Part shown: positions 57,256 through 64,000 of the stretch, piece after piece
Layout: each line of letters opens with the position of its first letter
How positions within the stretch are numbered: position 1 is the stretch's first letter
Notes under the pieces: model-generated
What the model saw: the letters and a program-made list of their open reading frames with translations, nothing else
The model's database searches: none
Told to the model about the DNA's origin: nothing
Assembly: GCA_025351425.1 (NCBI GenBank)
Contig: JANXVY010000050.1
Location: forward strand, 1-64,000
From: Hyphomicrobium sp.
GTDB taxonomy: Bacteria > Pseudomonadota > Alphaproteobacteria > Rhizobiales > Hyphomicrobiaceae
Reading direction: 5' to 3'
Length of the DNA stretch: 64,000 nucleotides
Translations under genes and position numbers: made by a program

Positions 57256-57618
57256 ATGACCGACACAGGCGAACATACAACGCGAGACACTGGCGAGATG
57301 GTTCTGGTCTATGCCACCTTTCCGACCCTGGAGCTTGCCAAGGAGGTTGCGCGTGAGTTGGTCCAGGACCGGCTGGCCGCGTGCGTGAACATTTTCCCCG
57401 GGATGACCGCCGTCTACGAATGGGAGGGGAAATTATGCGAAGACGCCGAAGTCGCCGCCATCGTCAAGACGCAACGCGCACGGCTGGCCGGCGTCTTCGA
57501 AGCGGTGCGGTCGCGTCATCCGTATGCCAACCCCGCACTGATCGCGCTCGAGGCCAGCGGCGGCTCGGCCAGTTATCTCGCCTGGGTGCTCGGCCAGACC
57601 CGGGCGGGGTCCGGTTAG
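57256..57618 (+). CDS. cutA: Divalent-cation tolerance protein CutA
   Basis: 120 residues. Small trimeric cytoplasmic protein linked to copper and other cation tolerance. V-Y-A-T-F-P near 17, A-A-C-V-N-I-F-P-G-M near 43, Y-E-W-E-G-K near 56 and the C-terminal H-P-Y-A-N-P-A-L-I-A-L-E near 90 are family marks. Divergent from nadK. Confidence 0.94.
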   Translation: MTDTGEHTTRDTGEMVLVYATFPTLELAKEVARELVQDRLAACVNIFPGMTAVYEWEGKLCEDAEVAAIVKTQRARLAGVFEAVRSRHPYANPALIALEASGGSASYLAWVLGQTRAGSG

Positions 57619-57622
57619 CGGC

Positions 57623-58996
57623 TCAGTTACGATCGGGACGCTGGAACATTTCATAGACCAGGCGGCGCGATTTCGACATGCCTTCGGTCGCGCTGGCCGT
57701 GCGAGGCGGCGCATACGGCTTCGGCGGCGGGCGGTGGACCACCACGGGCTCTGGTGCACGCTTTGGATGGGCTGCGGCGGGAGGATTGGGATAGTTGGTA
57801 TGGGCGGCTGGCTTGCGCTCGCGTTTGCCCTCCTTCACGGGCCCGTCGGGAACGTCGGCGGGAACGTCGGCGGCTGTCACTGGTTCGGGGGCTGCACTAT
57901 CGGGCTGGGTCATTGCCGCGGCCGCGATCCGGTCGGCCGCGGGCTTCGCGTCGACTGGGGCCTGAAGGACCTGCGGGCCGCCGATGGTCATGCGTCCCGG
58001 TAGCGGCGGCGCGCTGCGGACCACAACGTCCGCTGCGGCGACGGCGACGGGCGCGGGTTCGCTCCGGGGGCGAATGGCGGGGACGGGCACGGGGACGGCG
58101 GAAGGCAGGGCCGCGGCGACGGCGTTCGGTGCGCGTGGCGGCTGCGGCACGGTCTGGCGGTACGGCAAGCTGCCGGTCTCGACGGCGGAGCGAACAGTGT
58201 TCGTTGTCCAGGCCGACGTGACCGCAGCCGCCGCGATTTGGGGCTGGGCGATTTGGGGCTGGGTGGCGGTGCCGTGACCGGCCTGCTTATCGGTCTTATC
58301 CGTCGATTTTTCCGCACGGGCCAGAATGCTGTGGGGGATGCAGCGGCCGTTGTCGGCAAGACCCTGGCCGGACGGGCAGGTCTTCCCGCACGCGCGGCCG
58401 GCATGGCCTTGGACGAGCGTCAGTAGGATGAAATCGGGCTGCTCAAAGGGCAGGCTTGCATTCACGCGGTCGGTGAAAGCGGCCATGGCGCGCTTGGAGG
58501 ATGCACCCCAGTGGCCATCGGCCTCGCCGTCGAAGCAGCCGACGCGCTTCAGCTCGTTCTGCAGGTCGAGAACCAGCGAGCGGCGCTGCTCCTCCGAATT
58601 CGGCTTGGACGAGGTCAACTTGCGCGGGGTCGCAGGTTCCGATGCGACCTGGGTTGTCCAGGGCGTTTCGACAACGTGCGCATCGGCATGTTTGGACGGG
58701 ACGGCTGCCGACGGACGGGCGAGATAATCAAAGGTTCTTGCGGACTGGCCCGACGCCGGTGCTGCGGGTTTCGACCCGGCTGTCGCGGACTCGGGTTCGG
58801 CTGGGCGCTGGGCGGGACCTTCGAGCGAGCGGGCGAGCTGGCCGACCAGTTGGCTCCAACCGGACGCGCCCTCGGAGCCGCGATCAGCCGTTCCGCGATC
58901 GGAGGGGGCAGACTTCAATATCAGCGGCGTCATCACGGCTGCCGAGCCGAGGCCCATGCCGAGGGCCAATACACCAAAGACGCTTACAATGCGCAT
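57623..58996 (-). CDS. Membrane-anchored protein with a peptidoglycan-binding-like domain
   Basis: 457 residues from ATG 58996, preferred over ATG 59038 because GGAG lies nine bases before it. An N-terminal membrane helix (VFGVLALGMGLGSAAVMTPLI) and long Pro/Ala-rich disordered stretches surround one folded domain (about 145-235): L-Q-x-E-L-K-R-V-G-C-F-D-G-E-A-D-G-x-W-G, typical of peptidoglycan-binding repeats, followed by A-C-G-x-T-C-P-x-G-Q with paired cysteines. Probably periplasmic and wall-associated. Many Rhizobiales carry this domain next to caspase-like proteins, but no partner is nearby. Confidence 0.72.
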   Translation of the reverse strand: MRIVSVFGVLALGMGLGSAAVMTPLILKSAPSDRGTADRGSEGASGWSQLVGQLARSLEGPAQRPAEPESATAGSKPAAPASGQSARTFDYLARPSAAVPSKHADAHVVETPWTTQVASEPATPRKLTSSKPNSEEQRRSLVLDLQNELKRVGCFDGEADGHWGASSKRAMAAFTDRVNASLPFEQPDFILLTLVQGHAGRACGKTCPSGQGLADNGRCIPHSILARAEKSTDKTDKQAGHGTATQPQIAQPQIAAAAVTSAWTTNTVRSAVETGSLPYRQTVPQPPRAPNAVAAALPSAVPVPVPAIRPRSEPAPVAVAAADVVVRSAPPLPGRMTIGGPQVLQAPVDAKPAADRIAAAAMTQPDSAAPEPVTAADVPADVPDGPVKEGKRERKPAAHTNYPNPPAAAHPKRAPEPVVVHRPPPKPYAPPRTASATEGMSKSRRLVYEMFQRPDRN

Positions 58997-59038
58997 AACC
59001 CGCTCCAACACACGCAGGAGATTAATCAAACTATTCAA

Positions 59039-59739
59039 AGGCGGGAGGTAACGCTCAGATGGGCCGCCGTGCGGACATCTTCAGCACGCATCTCGCCTTA
59101 ATGTTCCGTTTACCACCATAGCGCGCTGGGGCTCGCGGAACAATCGATGATTGCTACATTTGTCGTTGAACTTGTTATTCCGTCAGCAACCTCAGGATGT
59201 TACTGACAAAAAATACACGCTGCTGCCCACGGCCCCGGCTTTTCAGCGGACAACCTGTGTAGCACGCAAGGCCGCATTGGGGATAATCGGGTCTAAATTC
59301 CGCCGTCCTCAATTGGGTCACAGGTGGGCGTTGCGCAGATACAACAGAGAGCCTTTGCGAGGGGTTCAGCCTATAGGACTGATTCCCCTTACCAATTTAT
59401 CGGGAATCAGTTAGCTGTCTGTCAGGGAGTTTAATTTGCGTCGGTTGTTTGTGCCCTTCCAGCTTCTACGAGTTATACACAGGCCTAAGATCGAGCGGCG
59501 GTCCGGACTGTGGATAAACCTCCAAAAGCCTAGGGTGCCGGTCCTTAACACGGTGAATTCGACGATTTCGTTCCCTGCCAGCCATCTTGGGGAAGATGCT
59601 GGATGCTCACAGGACAGCGGTGTTGGACAATTTCACGTGCGGTCGTTTTGCGTCGGGCTTTGAGCCGTATCCCTGCGTTCCAGTATAAAAAAATACTCGG
59701 TCCGATTTGACTGGTACTTGCTTAGGTCGGCCCATCTCA
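59039..59739. other. 700-base intergenic region with inverted repeats
   Basis: No supported gene. It holds two notable inverted repeats: the imperfect GTCAGCAAC/GTTACTGAC (59182-59207) and the perfect 10-bp ACTGATTCCC (59379-59388) / GGGAATCAGT (59403-59412). It looks more AT-rich than the neighbouring coding DNA. Possible promoter region for the next gene or trace of a lost element. Confidence 0.5.
59379..59412. repeat. Perfect 10-bp inverted repeat in a gene-free region
   Basis: ACTGATTCCC and GGGAATCAGT separated by 14 AT-rich bases. Could be an operator, an RNA hairpin or an element end; no flanking duplication is obvious. Confidence 0.6.
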
Positions 59740-60987
59740 ATGGAGAGGGCAATGAGACATGCCTTAGGCGTGTTAGGGGTGTTAGCAGCGGGCGTTCTGC
59801 TTGCTGTGTCCGCCGCAATGAACTGGCAGTTTGGTTTCAGCCTCGGGCGGACTCCGCTCGATGGCCAGATTCTGGGTGCAGCAAGTGCTGCAGCCGACTG
59901 CATGAAGGCGCTGGTGCCATTCTTCTTCTTCGCCGCATGGCGAAACAGAATGTGGTCGCAAGCGGCTGCGTCCGCCGTCGTGTGGGCCGTGGTTACGGTC
60001 TACTCGCTGACGTCGGCTCTGGGTTATGCGGCGCTTACGCGCGCCGACACCACCGGGGCTCGCTCGGCTCAATCGCTGAGCTATCAGGACGTGCGGGCCG
60101 ACATGAAGCGTGCGCAGGATCAGCTGAGCTGGATTCCCCAGCATCGGCCTGCTGTCACGGTTCAGGCAGACCTCGACGGCTTAAAGGGTCAAAAGGCCTG
60201 GGGCTGGTCGGAAGGCTGCACGAAGCTCGACGGCAAGGCTGAACGCCAGCTGTGCGATAAGTTCCATGGTCTGCAAGCCGAACTGGGTTCTGCCCAGCAG
60301 GCGGCCGAACTGGAAAAACGCATTGCAGACGCCCAGCATAAGCTTGACGGCCAGGCAACACGTGTGGGTTCGGCCGATGGCGATCCGCAGGCTGCCGTGC
60401 TCGCCGACCTGCTCGGGAAAGTTTTCCCGAATTTGAAGGTCAGCGACGTTCAGACGATGATGACTGTGTTTGTCGCACTTCTCCTCGAGGTCGGATCTGG
60501 CCTTGGGATGTACGTCGCCTTCAGCCAATGGCGTCTTTATGACGTGCAGGCTCCCTCGGCACCGCGCTTTGTTCCGGTGGCCCAGGCTGCGACGATCGAC
60601 ACCGCTGCGGTAGCGGTGGCAGCGCAACCCGCTGTGCAACAAATTGCAAAACCGCGTTCTGGCGCCAACGATAATCGTTCGGCTCCGGCTGTTGCCCGTA
60701 TGATCGCTCCCGAAAACGACGTGGAGCGGTTCTATAAGGAGAGTATCGAGGTCACGGATGGTTCCAGTCTGACTGCAACTGAACTTTATGAAGACTATTG
60801 TGCCTGGTGTGAAACCAAATCGAAGGAGCCTCTCGCACTACCCACTTTTGGTCGCGCATTCGGTGAACTAGGCGTCAAGAAGGAAAAGATTGCAGGCAGA
60901 ATTCGGTATATTGGCATCGCGCTGAAGTCCGAAGCGGACCGACAGGAGGATAAGAAACCGCCCGTCTACGCCGTTCAGGCTGCCTAA
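59740..60987 (+). CDS. Membrane/coiled-coil protein with a phage D5-primase-like winged-helix C-terminus
   Basis: 415 residues from ATG 59740; ATG 59752, two bases after GGAGAGGG, is an alternative. Three to four membrane helices: VLGVLAAGVLLAVSAAMNW, LVPFFFFAAW, ASAVVWAVVTVYSLTSALG, and later MMTVFVALLLEVGSGLGMYVAF. Between the third and fourth is a ~140-residue soluble, partly coiled-coil loop. The C-terminal domain (about 330-400) has V-E-R-F-Y-K-E, A-T-E-L-Y-E-D-Y-C-A-W-C, L-P-T-F-G-R-A-F-G-E-L-G-V and R-I-R-Y-I-G-I, the pattern of the winged-helix tail of phage/plasmid D5-type primase-helicases. Such a domain on a membrane protein is odd. Terminator follows. Confidence 0.75.
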   Translation: MERAMRHALGVLGVLAAGVLLAVSAAMNWQFGFSLGRTPLDGQILGAASAAADCMKALVPFFFFAAWRNRMWSQAAASAVVWAVVTVYSLTSALGYAALTRADTTGARSAQSLSYQDVRADMKRAQDQLSWIPQHRPAVTVQADLDGLKGQKAWGWSEGCTKLDGKAERQLCDKFHGLQAELGSAQQAAELEKRIADAQHKLDGQATRVGSADGDPQAAVLADLLGKVFPNLKVSDVQTMMTVFVALLLEVGSGLGMYVAFSQWRLYDVQAPSAPRFVPVAQAATIDTAAVAVAAQPAVQQIAKPRSGANDNRSAPAVARMIAPENDVERFYKESIEVTDGSSLTATELYEDYCAWCETKSKEPLALPTFGRAFGELGVKKEKIAGRIRYIGIALKSEADRQEDKKPPVYAVQAA

Positions 60988-61298
60988 AGGCAGCATCCTC
61001 AAAGGCCCCGCAAGGGGCCTTTGTCGTTTCTGGGAGTTTCAACAGGGGTGGCGCAAGCCGCCCTTTTTTTGTTGCCCGCGGTTGTGGGGCTGGATCGCGG
61101 GCGGATGCCGATAGCGTGGGTGCTGATGACTGGGCTGCGAAATATGGAGCCGGGCGGCCAGCCAGGTTGTACCAATTGGCAAGAACATTATGGCGGAGAG
61201 CGCCTGTTTGGTGCTTGGATTGTCGCGCGACCTTAGGCTAAGCTGTTGAGAATAAACGGATATGCTAAAAAAAACATAACGCTACCTCAGGAGGGGAC
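60988..61298. other. Region between the winged-helix membrane gene and the AOR operon
   Basis: Contains the terminator at 61001-61022, then about 270 bases with no supported gene. The end (61235-61298) is AT-rich with an A-run and GGAGGGG just before the ferredoxin ATG, so the aor promoter probably lies here. Confidence 0.5.
61001..61022 (+). terminator. Hairpin terminator after the winged-helix membrane protein gene
   Basis: Perfect stem AAAGGCCCC (61001-61009) / GGGGCCTTT (61014-61022) with loop GCAA, 14 bases after the stop codon. The T-run is short (TTTG, then TTTC). Confidence 0.75.
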
Positions 61299-61802
61299 AT
61301 GCTCAAGGCTCTGGTGATCGATCCGGGTAAATGCACGGGCTGCAAGCAGTGCGAAATGGCTTGTTCTTACGAGAACGAGTTGGAGTTCAATGTCTCGAAA
61401 TCGCGCATCCGGGTGTTTGATTTCCACGAACAGGGGAAAATGGTCCCCTATACCTGCACGCAGTGCGCAGAAGCCTGGTGCCAGCAAGCCTGCCCGGTGA
61501 ACGCCATCACCACGGACGCAGCGAGCGGCGTCAAGATCGTTCATGAAAACCTGTGCGTCGGCTGCAAGGTGTGCACCATCGCCTGCCCGTTCGGAACGAT
61601 CAATTACAACGCCTCCACCGGCAAGGTGATCAAGTGCGATCTTTGCCAAGGCAGCCCGGCTTGCGCCGAAGCCTGCCCGACCGCCGCCATCACTTATCAG
61701 GACGTCGAGCAGGCGGGCTTCGACAAGATGAAGATGTGGGCCGCCAAATCAGGCGCCGCCTCGGAAAGCCACGGCGCGAATGCGCCGGTTGCCAAGCACT
61801 GA
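61299..61802 (+). CDS. Four-cluster ferredoxin-like subunit of aldehyde:ferredoxin oxidoreductase (AorA-like)
   Basis: 167 residues. Sixteen cysteines in four blocks: C-T-G-C-K-Q-C-E-M-A-C (12-22), C-T-Q-C-x4-C-x3-C-P, C-V-G-C-K-V-C-T-I-A-C-P and C-D-L-C-x4-C-x3-C-P, enough for four [4Fe-4S] clusters. This is the DMSOR-B/HycB type of polyferredoxin. In Aromatoleum aromaticum the small AorA subunit of this kind forms electron-conducting chains with AorB. GGAGGGG precedes the start. First gene of the aor operon, 76 bases before the catalytic subunit. Ala/His-rich C-terminal tail of about 25 residues. Confidence 0.9.
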   Translation: MLKALVIDPGKCTGCKQCEMACSYENELEFNVSKSRIRVFDFHEQGKMVPYTCTQCAEAWCQQACPVNAITTDAASGVKIVHENLCVGCKVCTIACPFGTINYNASTGKVIKCDLCQGSPACAEACPTAAITYQDVEQAGFDKMKMWAAKSGAASESHGANAPVAKH

Positions 61803-61878
61803 GTGAGCCGTATTCGATCAACAGCTGCGCAAGTGCCGACGCGTGACGCGGGCCAGCGCCGATAGACAGGAGACACCT

Positions 61879-63726
61879 ATGGGTTGGACTGGAAAAATTC
61901 TTCGCATCAATCTGACGAACCGGACGGTCAAGTCCGAGCCGACAAACAAGGATTGGGCGCTCAAGTATCTCGGGCAGCGCGGGCTCGCGACCAAGTATCT
62001 GGTCGAGGAAGTCGACGCCAAGGTCGATCCGCTCGGGCCCGACAACAAGCTGATCATGGCGACAGGGCCGCTGACGGGCACTGCCGCCTCGACGGGCGGG
62101 CGCTATTCGGTCATCACCAAGGGACCGCTGACGAACGCGATCGCGTGCTCCAACTCGGGCGGTTATTTCGGCGCCGAGATGAAGTTCGCGGGCTGGGATA
62201 TGGTGATCATGGAAGGCAAGGCGTCCTCGCCGGTCTACGTCACTATTTTCGATGACAAGGCTGAAATCCACGACGCCAAGGATATCTGGGGCACTTCGAT
62301 CTGGCATGCGGACGAGTGGATCAAGAAGCGCCATCAAGACCCGATGATCCACGTTGCCGGCATCGGCATCGCGGGGGAAAAGCTCGTGCTCTATTCCGCC
62401 GTCGTCAATGACCTGCACCGGGCAGCCGGGCGCTCCGGCGTTGGTGCGGTGATGGGCTCGAAGAACCTGAAGGCGGTCGCCGTTCGCGGTACCGGCGGCG
62501 TCAAAGTGCGCGACGGCAAGGCCTTCCTGGCGGCGACAGCCGCGGGCAAGAAGGTGCTGCAAGGCAACGGCGTCACCGGCGCAGGTTTGCCCACTTACGG
62601 CACGCAGGTTTTGATGAACGTCATCAACGAAGCGGGCGCCATGCCGACCCGCAACTCGCGCGACGTGCAGTTCGAAGGGGCGCACGACATTTCTGCCGAA
62701 GCGATGGCGACGCCACGCAAAACCGACGGCAAGCCAAACCTTCTGACCAACCAGGCCTGCTTTGGCTGCACCATCGCGTGCGGGCGCATTTCGAAGATCG
62801 ACGAGACGCACTTCACGATCAAGAACAAGCCGGAATACTGGAAAGCGTCCGGCGGGCTGGAGTATGAGGCCGCGTGGGCGTTGGGGTCTAATACCGGGGT
62901 CAAGGATCTCGATGCGCTGACTTACGTCAACTTCATCTGCAATGAACAGGCGCTCGATCCGATCTCGTTTGGCGCTACGGTTTCGGCGGCGATGGAGCTT
63001 TACGAAATCGGTGTGCTGACCAAAGAAATGACCGGTGGCATCGAGCTGAAGTTCGGCTCTGCCGAAGCGCTCGTCAAATGCGTCGAGCTCACCGGCAAGG
63101 GCGAGGGCTTTGGTAAGGAGCTGGGTCTTGGCTCGGCGCGCCTCACCGCCAAGTATGGGCATCCCGAGCTGTCCATGGCGTCTAAGGGCCAGGAATTCCC
63201 GGCCTATGACGGCCGCGGCATTCAGGGGATCGGCCTTGCTTACGCGACGTCCAACCGGGGCGGCTGCCACCTGCGCGGCTATACCATTTCGTCGGAAATT
63301 TTCGGCATTCCCGAAAAGACCGATCCGCTGACGACCGTGGGAAAGCCCGCGCTCGTCAAGGCGTTCCAGGATGCGACGGCCGCCGTCGACAGCTCGGGGG
63401 TGTGCGTGTTCACGACCTTCGCTTGGACTTTGAACGACATCGCGCCGCAGCTCGATGCGGCCATCGAAGGCGGGTGGACCGCCGACAAGCTTGTGGAACT
63501 GGGCGAACGCATCTGGAACATGGAGCGGCAGTTCAACAACCGCGCAGGGTTCACCGCCAAGGACGACAGCCTGCCGCCGCGCTTCCTCAAGGAAGCCGCC
63601 AAGACCGGGCCCGCCACGGGCAAGGTCAGCGGCCTTGAGACCATGCTGCCCGAGTATTATGCTCTGCGCGGATGGACCAAGGACGGCGTGCCCACCAATG
63701 AGACGGTTTCGCGGTTGGGGCTGTAA
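61879..63726 (+). CDS. Aldehyde:ferredoxin oxidoreductase catalytic subunit (AorB-like, W/Mo-pterin)
   Basis: 616 residues from ATG 61879, with AGGAGA before it. Oxidises aldehydes to acids, or reduces acids, with a tungsten or molybdenum bis-pterin cofactor. N-terminal M-G-W-T-G-K-I-L-R-I-N-L; pterin-binding A-G-R-S-G-V-G-A-V-M-G-S-K-N-L-K near 183-198; cluster ligands C294, C297 and C301 (C-F-G-C-T-I-A-C) and the late C509 in D-S-S-G-V-C, the D-x-x-G-(L/V)-C motif. Length is typical. Operon with the polyferredoxin and an FAD/NAD-binding subunit, the heterotrimeric arrangement of Aromatoleum-type AOR. No tungstate transporter in the window. Confidence 0.94.
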   Translation: MGWTGKILRINLTNRTVKSEPTNKDWALKYLGQRGLATKYLVEEVDAKVDPLGPDNKLIMATGPLTGTAASTGGRYSVITKGPLTNAIACSNSGGYFGAEMKFAGWDMVIMEGKASSPVYVTIFDDKAEIHDAKDIWGTSIWHADEWIKKRHQDPMIHVAGIGIAGEKLVLYSAVVNDLHRAAGRSGVGAVMGSKNLKAVAVRGTGGVKVRDGKAFLAATAAGKKVLQGNGVTGAGLPTYGTQVLMNVINEAGAMPTRNSRDVQFEGAHDISAEAMATPRKTDGKPNLLTNQACFGCTIACGRISKIDETHFTIKNKPEYWKASGGLEYEAAWALGSNTGVKDLDALTYVNFICNEQALDPISFGATVSAAMELYEIGVLTKEMTGGIELKFGSAEALVKCVELTGKGEGFGKELGLGSARLTAKYGHPELSMASKGQEFPAYDGRGIQGIGLAYATSNRGGCHLRGYTISSEIFGIPEKTDPLTTVGKPALVKAFQDATAAVDSSGVCVFTTFAWTLNDIAPQLDAAIEGGWTADKLVELGERIWNMERQFNNRAGFTAKDDSLPPRFLKEAAKTGPATGKVSGLETMLPEYYALRGWTKDGVPTNETVSRLGL

Positions 63727-63749
63727 GTTCGTCACCGTCCGGGTGATTT

Positions 63750-63800
63750 GCGAGGGGACGTTCCCGTCCCCTCGCGCGCCCCTGCCAGGGCTCGCCCTGG
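63750..63800 (+). promoter_or_regulatory. Two stem-loops between the AOR catalytic gene and the FAD subunit gene
   Basis: Perfect 11-bp stem GCGAGGGGACG (63750-63760) / CGTCCCCTCGC (63765-63775) and CCAGGG/CCCTGG (63785-63800). No T-run follows the first, so it may trim or stabilise the mRNA between cistrons. Confidence 0.65.
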
Positions 63801-63826
63801 ACCCTTTTAATTCGGCGGGATAGCCC

Positions 63827-64000
63827 ATGAAATTGATCAGCTACGTCATTCTCGGAGCGGGGCCTGCGGGCGTGACGGCGGCCGAGACCATTCGTTCGCT
63901 CGACAAGAACGGAACCATAACCATGATCGGCGGCGATCCCGAGCCGCCATACTCGCGCATGGCCATCCCCTATCTGCTGCACGGCTCAGTCAAGGAGCAG
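63827..64000 (+). CDS. FAD/NAD-binding oxidoreductase subunit, partial (AorC-like)
   Basis: The first 58 residues only; the gene continues past the right edge. Y-V-I-L-G-A-G-P-A-G-V-T-A-A-E at 6-20 is a dinucleotide-binding GxGxxG fold, followed by P-P-Y-S-R-M-A-I-P-Y, typical of pyridine nucleotide-disulfide oxidoreductases such as the NADH-linked AorC subunit. In the aor operon it would pass electrons between the AOR iron-sulfur chain and NAD. Identity beyond the first domain cannot be judged here. Confidence 0.82.
   Translation, partial: MKLISYVILGAGPAGVTAAETIRSLDKNGTITMIGGDPEPPYSRMAIPYLLHGSVKEQ

Noticed and set aside
61021-61236. 71-residue plus-strand frame between the terminator and the aor operon
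   Set aside because: Starts inside the terminator, has no ribosome-binding site and no recognisable features.

Overview
The window looks like the chromosome of a GC-rich alphaproteobacterium of the order Hyphomicrobiales (Rhizobiales), most likely a serine-cycle methylotroph of the Hyphomicrobium type. Three things support this. There is a block of serine-cycle genes (serine-glyoxylate aminotransferase, malyl-CoA lyase, both malate thiokinase subunits, PEP carboxylase). Housekeeping neighbourhoods are arranged as in this order: two DUF465 genes / purE-purK / rpsU, and carA / YqeY / dnaG / rpoD. Intergenic palindromes are of a Rhizobiales style. The species cannot be fixed from the sequence alone.

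Layout. 1-6.7 kb: an IalB-family secreted protein, a family-5 solute-binding protein translationally coupled to an acyl-CoA ligase, and an alpha/beta hydrolase; a 106-bp bipartite palindromic repeat occurs twice in opposite orientation. 6.7-13.2 kb: rpsU with an unusual glycine-rich tail, purK, purE, an acyltransferase, two small DUF465 genes, a cysteine-rich secreted protein, RNase D and tRNA-Ala(GGC). 13.4-17.5 kb: a DUF1499 protein, a cupin next to a RuBisCO-like (form IV) protein, tRNA-Pro(GGG) and a DUF2252 protein. 17.6-21.1 kb: exopolysaccharide genes (O-antigen ligase-like protein and polyprenyl-phosphate sugar transferase). 21.4-24.8 kb: a SET-domain protein, pnp and rpsO. 25-27.6 kb: a LuxR-type regulator with a degenerate receiver, a tandem-repeat cysteine-rich secreted protein and a secreted phosphoesterase.

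27.9-35.4 kb is the serine-cycle operon sgaA-mcl-mtkA-mtkB-ppc. Its products make glycine/hydroxypyruvate, cleave malyl-CoA, activate malate and carboxylate PEP. Perfect stem-loops lie in every intercistronic gap except between the two thiokinase subunits, and one of them covers the ppc Shine-Dalgarno sequence. 35.4-40.4 kb: a second acyltransferase, prfC, a DUF815 ATPase and a DUF1304 gene broken by one frameshift. 40.5-47.5 kb: rpoD, dnaG, a DUF805 protein, YqeY and carA.

47.5-59 kb is mainly cell-envelope and housekeeping: an RlpA-like/TPR fusion, a bactofilin, metC-like cystathionine beta-lyase, a VWA-domain secreted protein with a downstream relative, a nitroreductase, NAD kinase, CutA and a peptidoglycan-binding-like protein. 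59-61.2 kb holds a 0.7-kb gene-free stretch and a membrane protein ending in a phage D5-primase-like winged-helix domain. The right edge carries an aldehyde:ferredoxin oxidoreductase operon: a 16-cysteine polyferredoxin, the tungsten/molybdenum pterin catalytic subunit and the start of an FAD/NAD-binding subunit that runs off the window.

All assignments were made by reading sequence and motifs; no database search was run.
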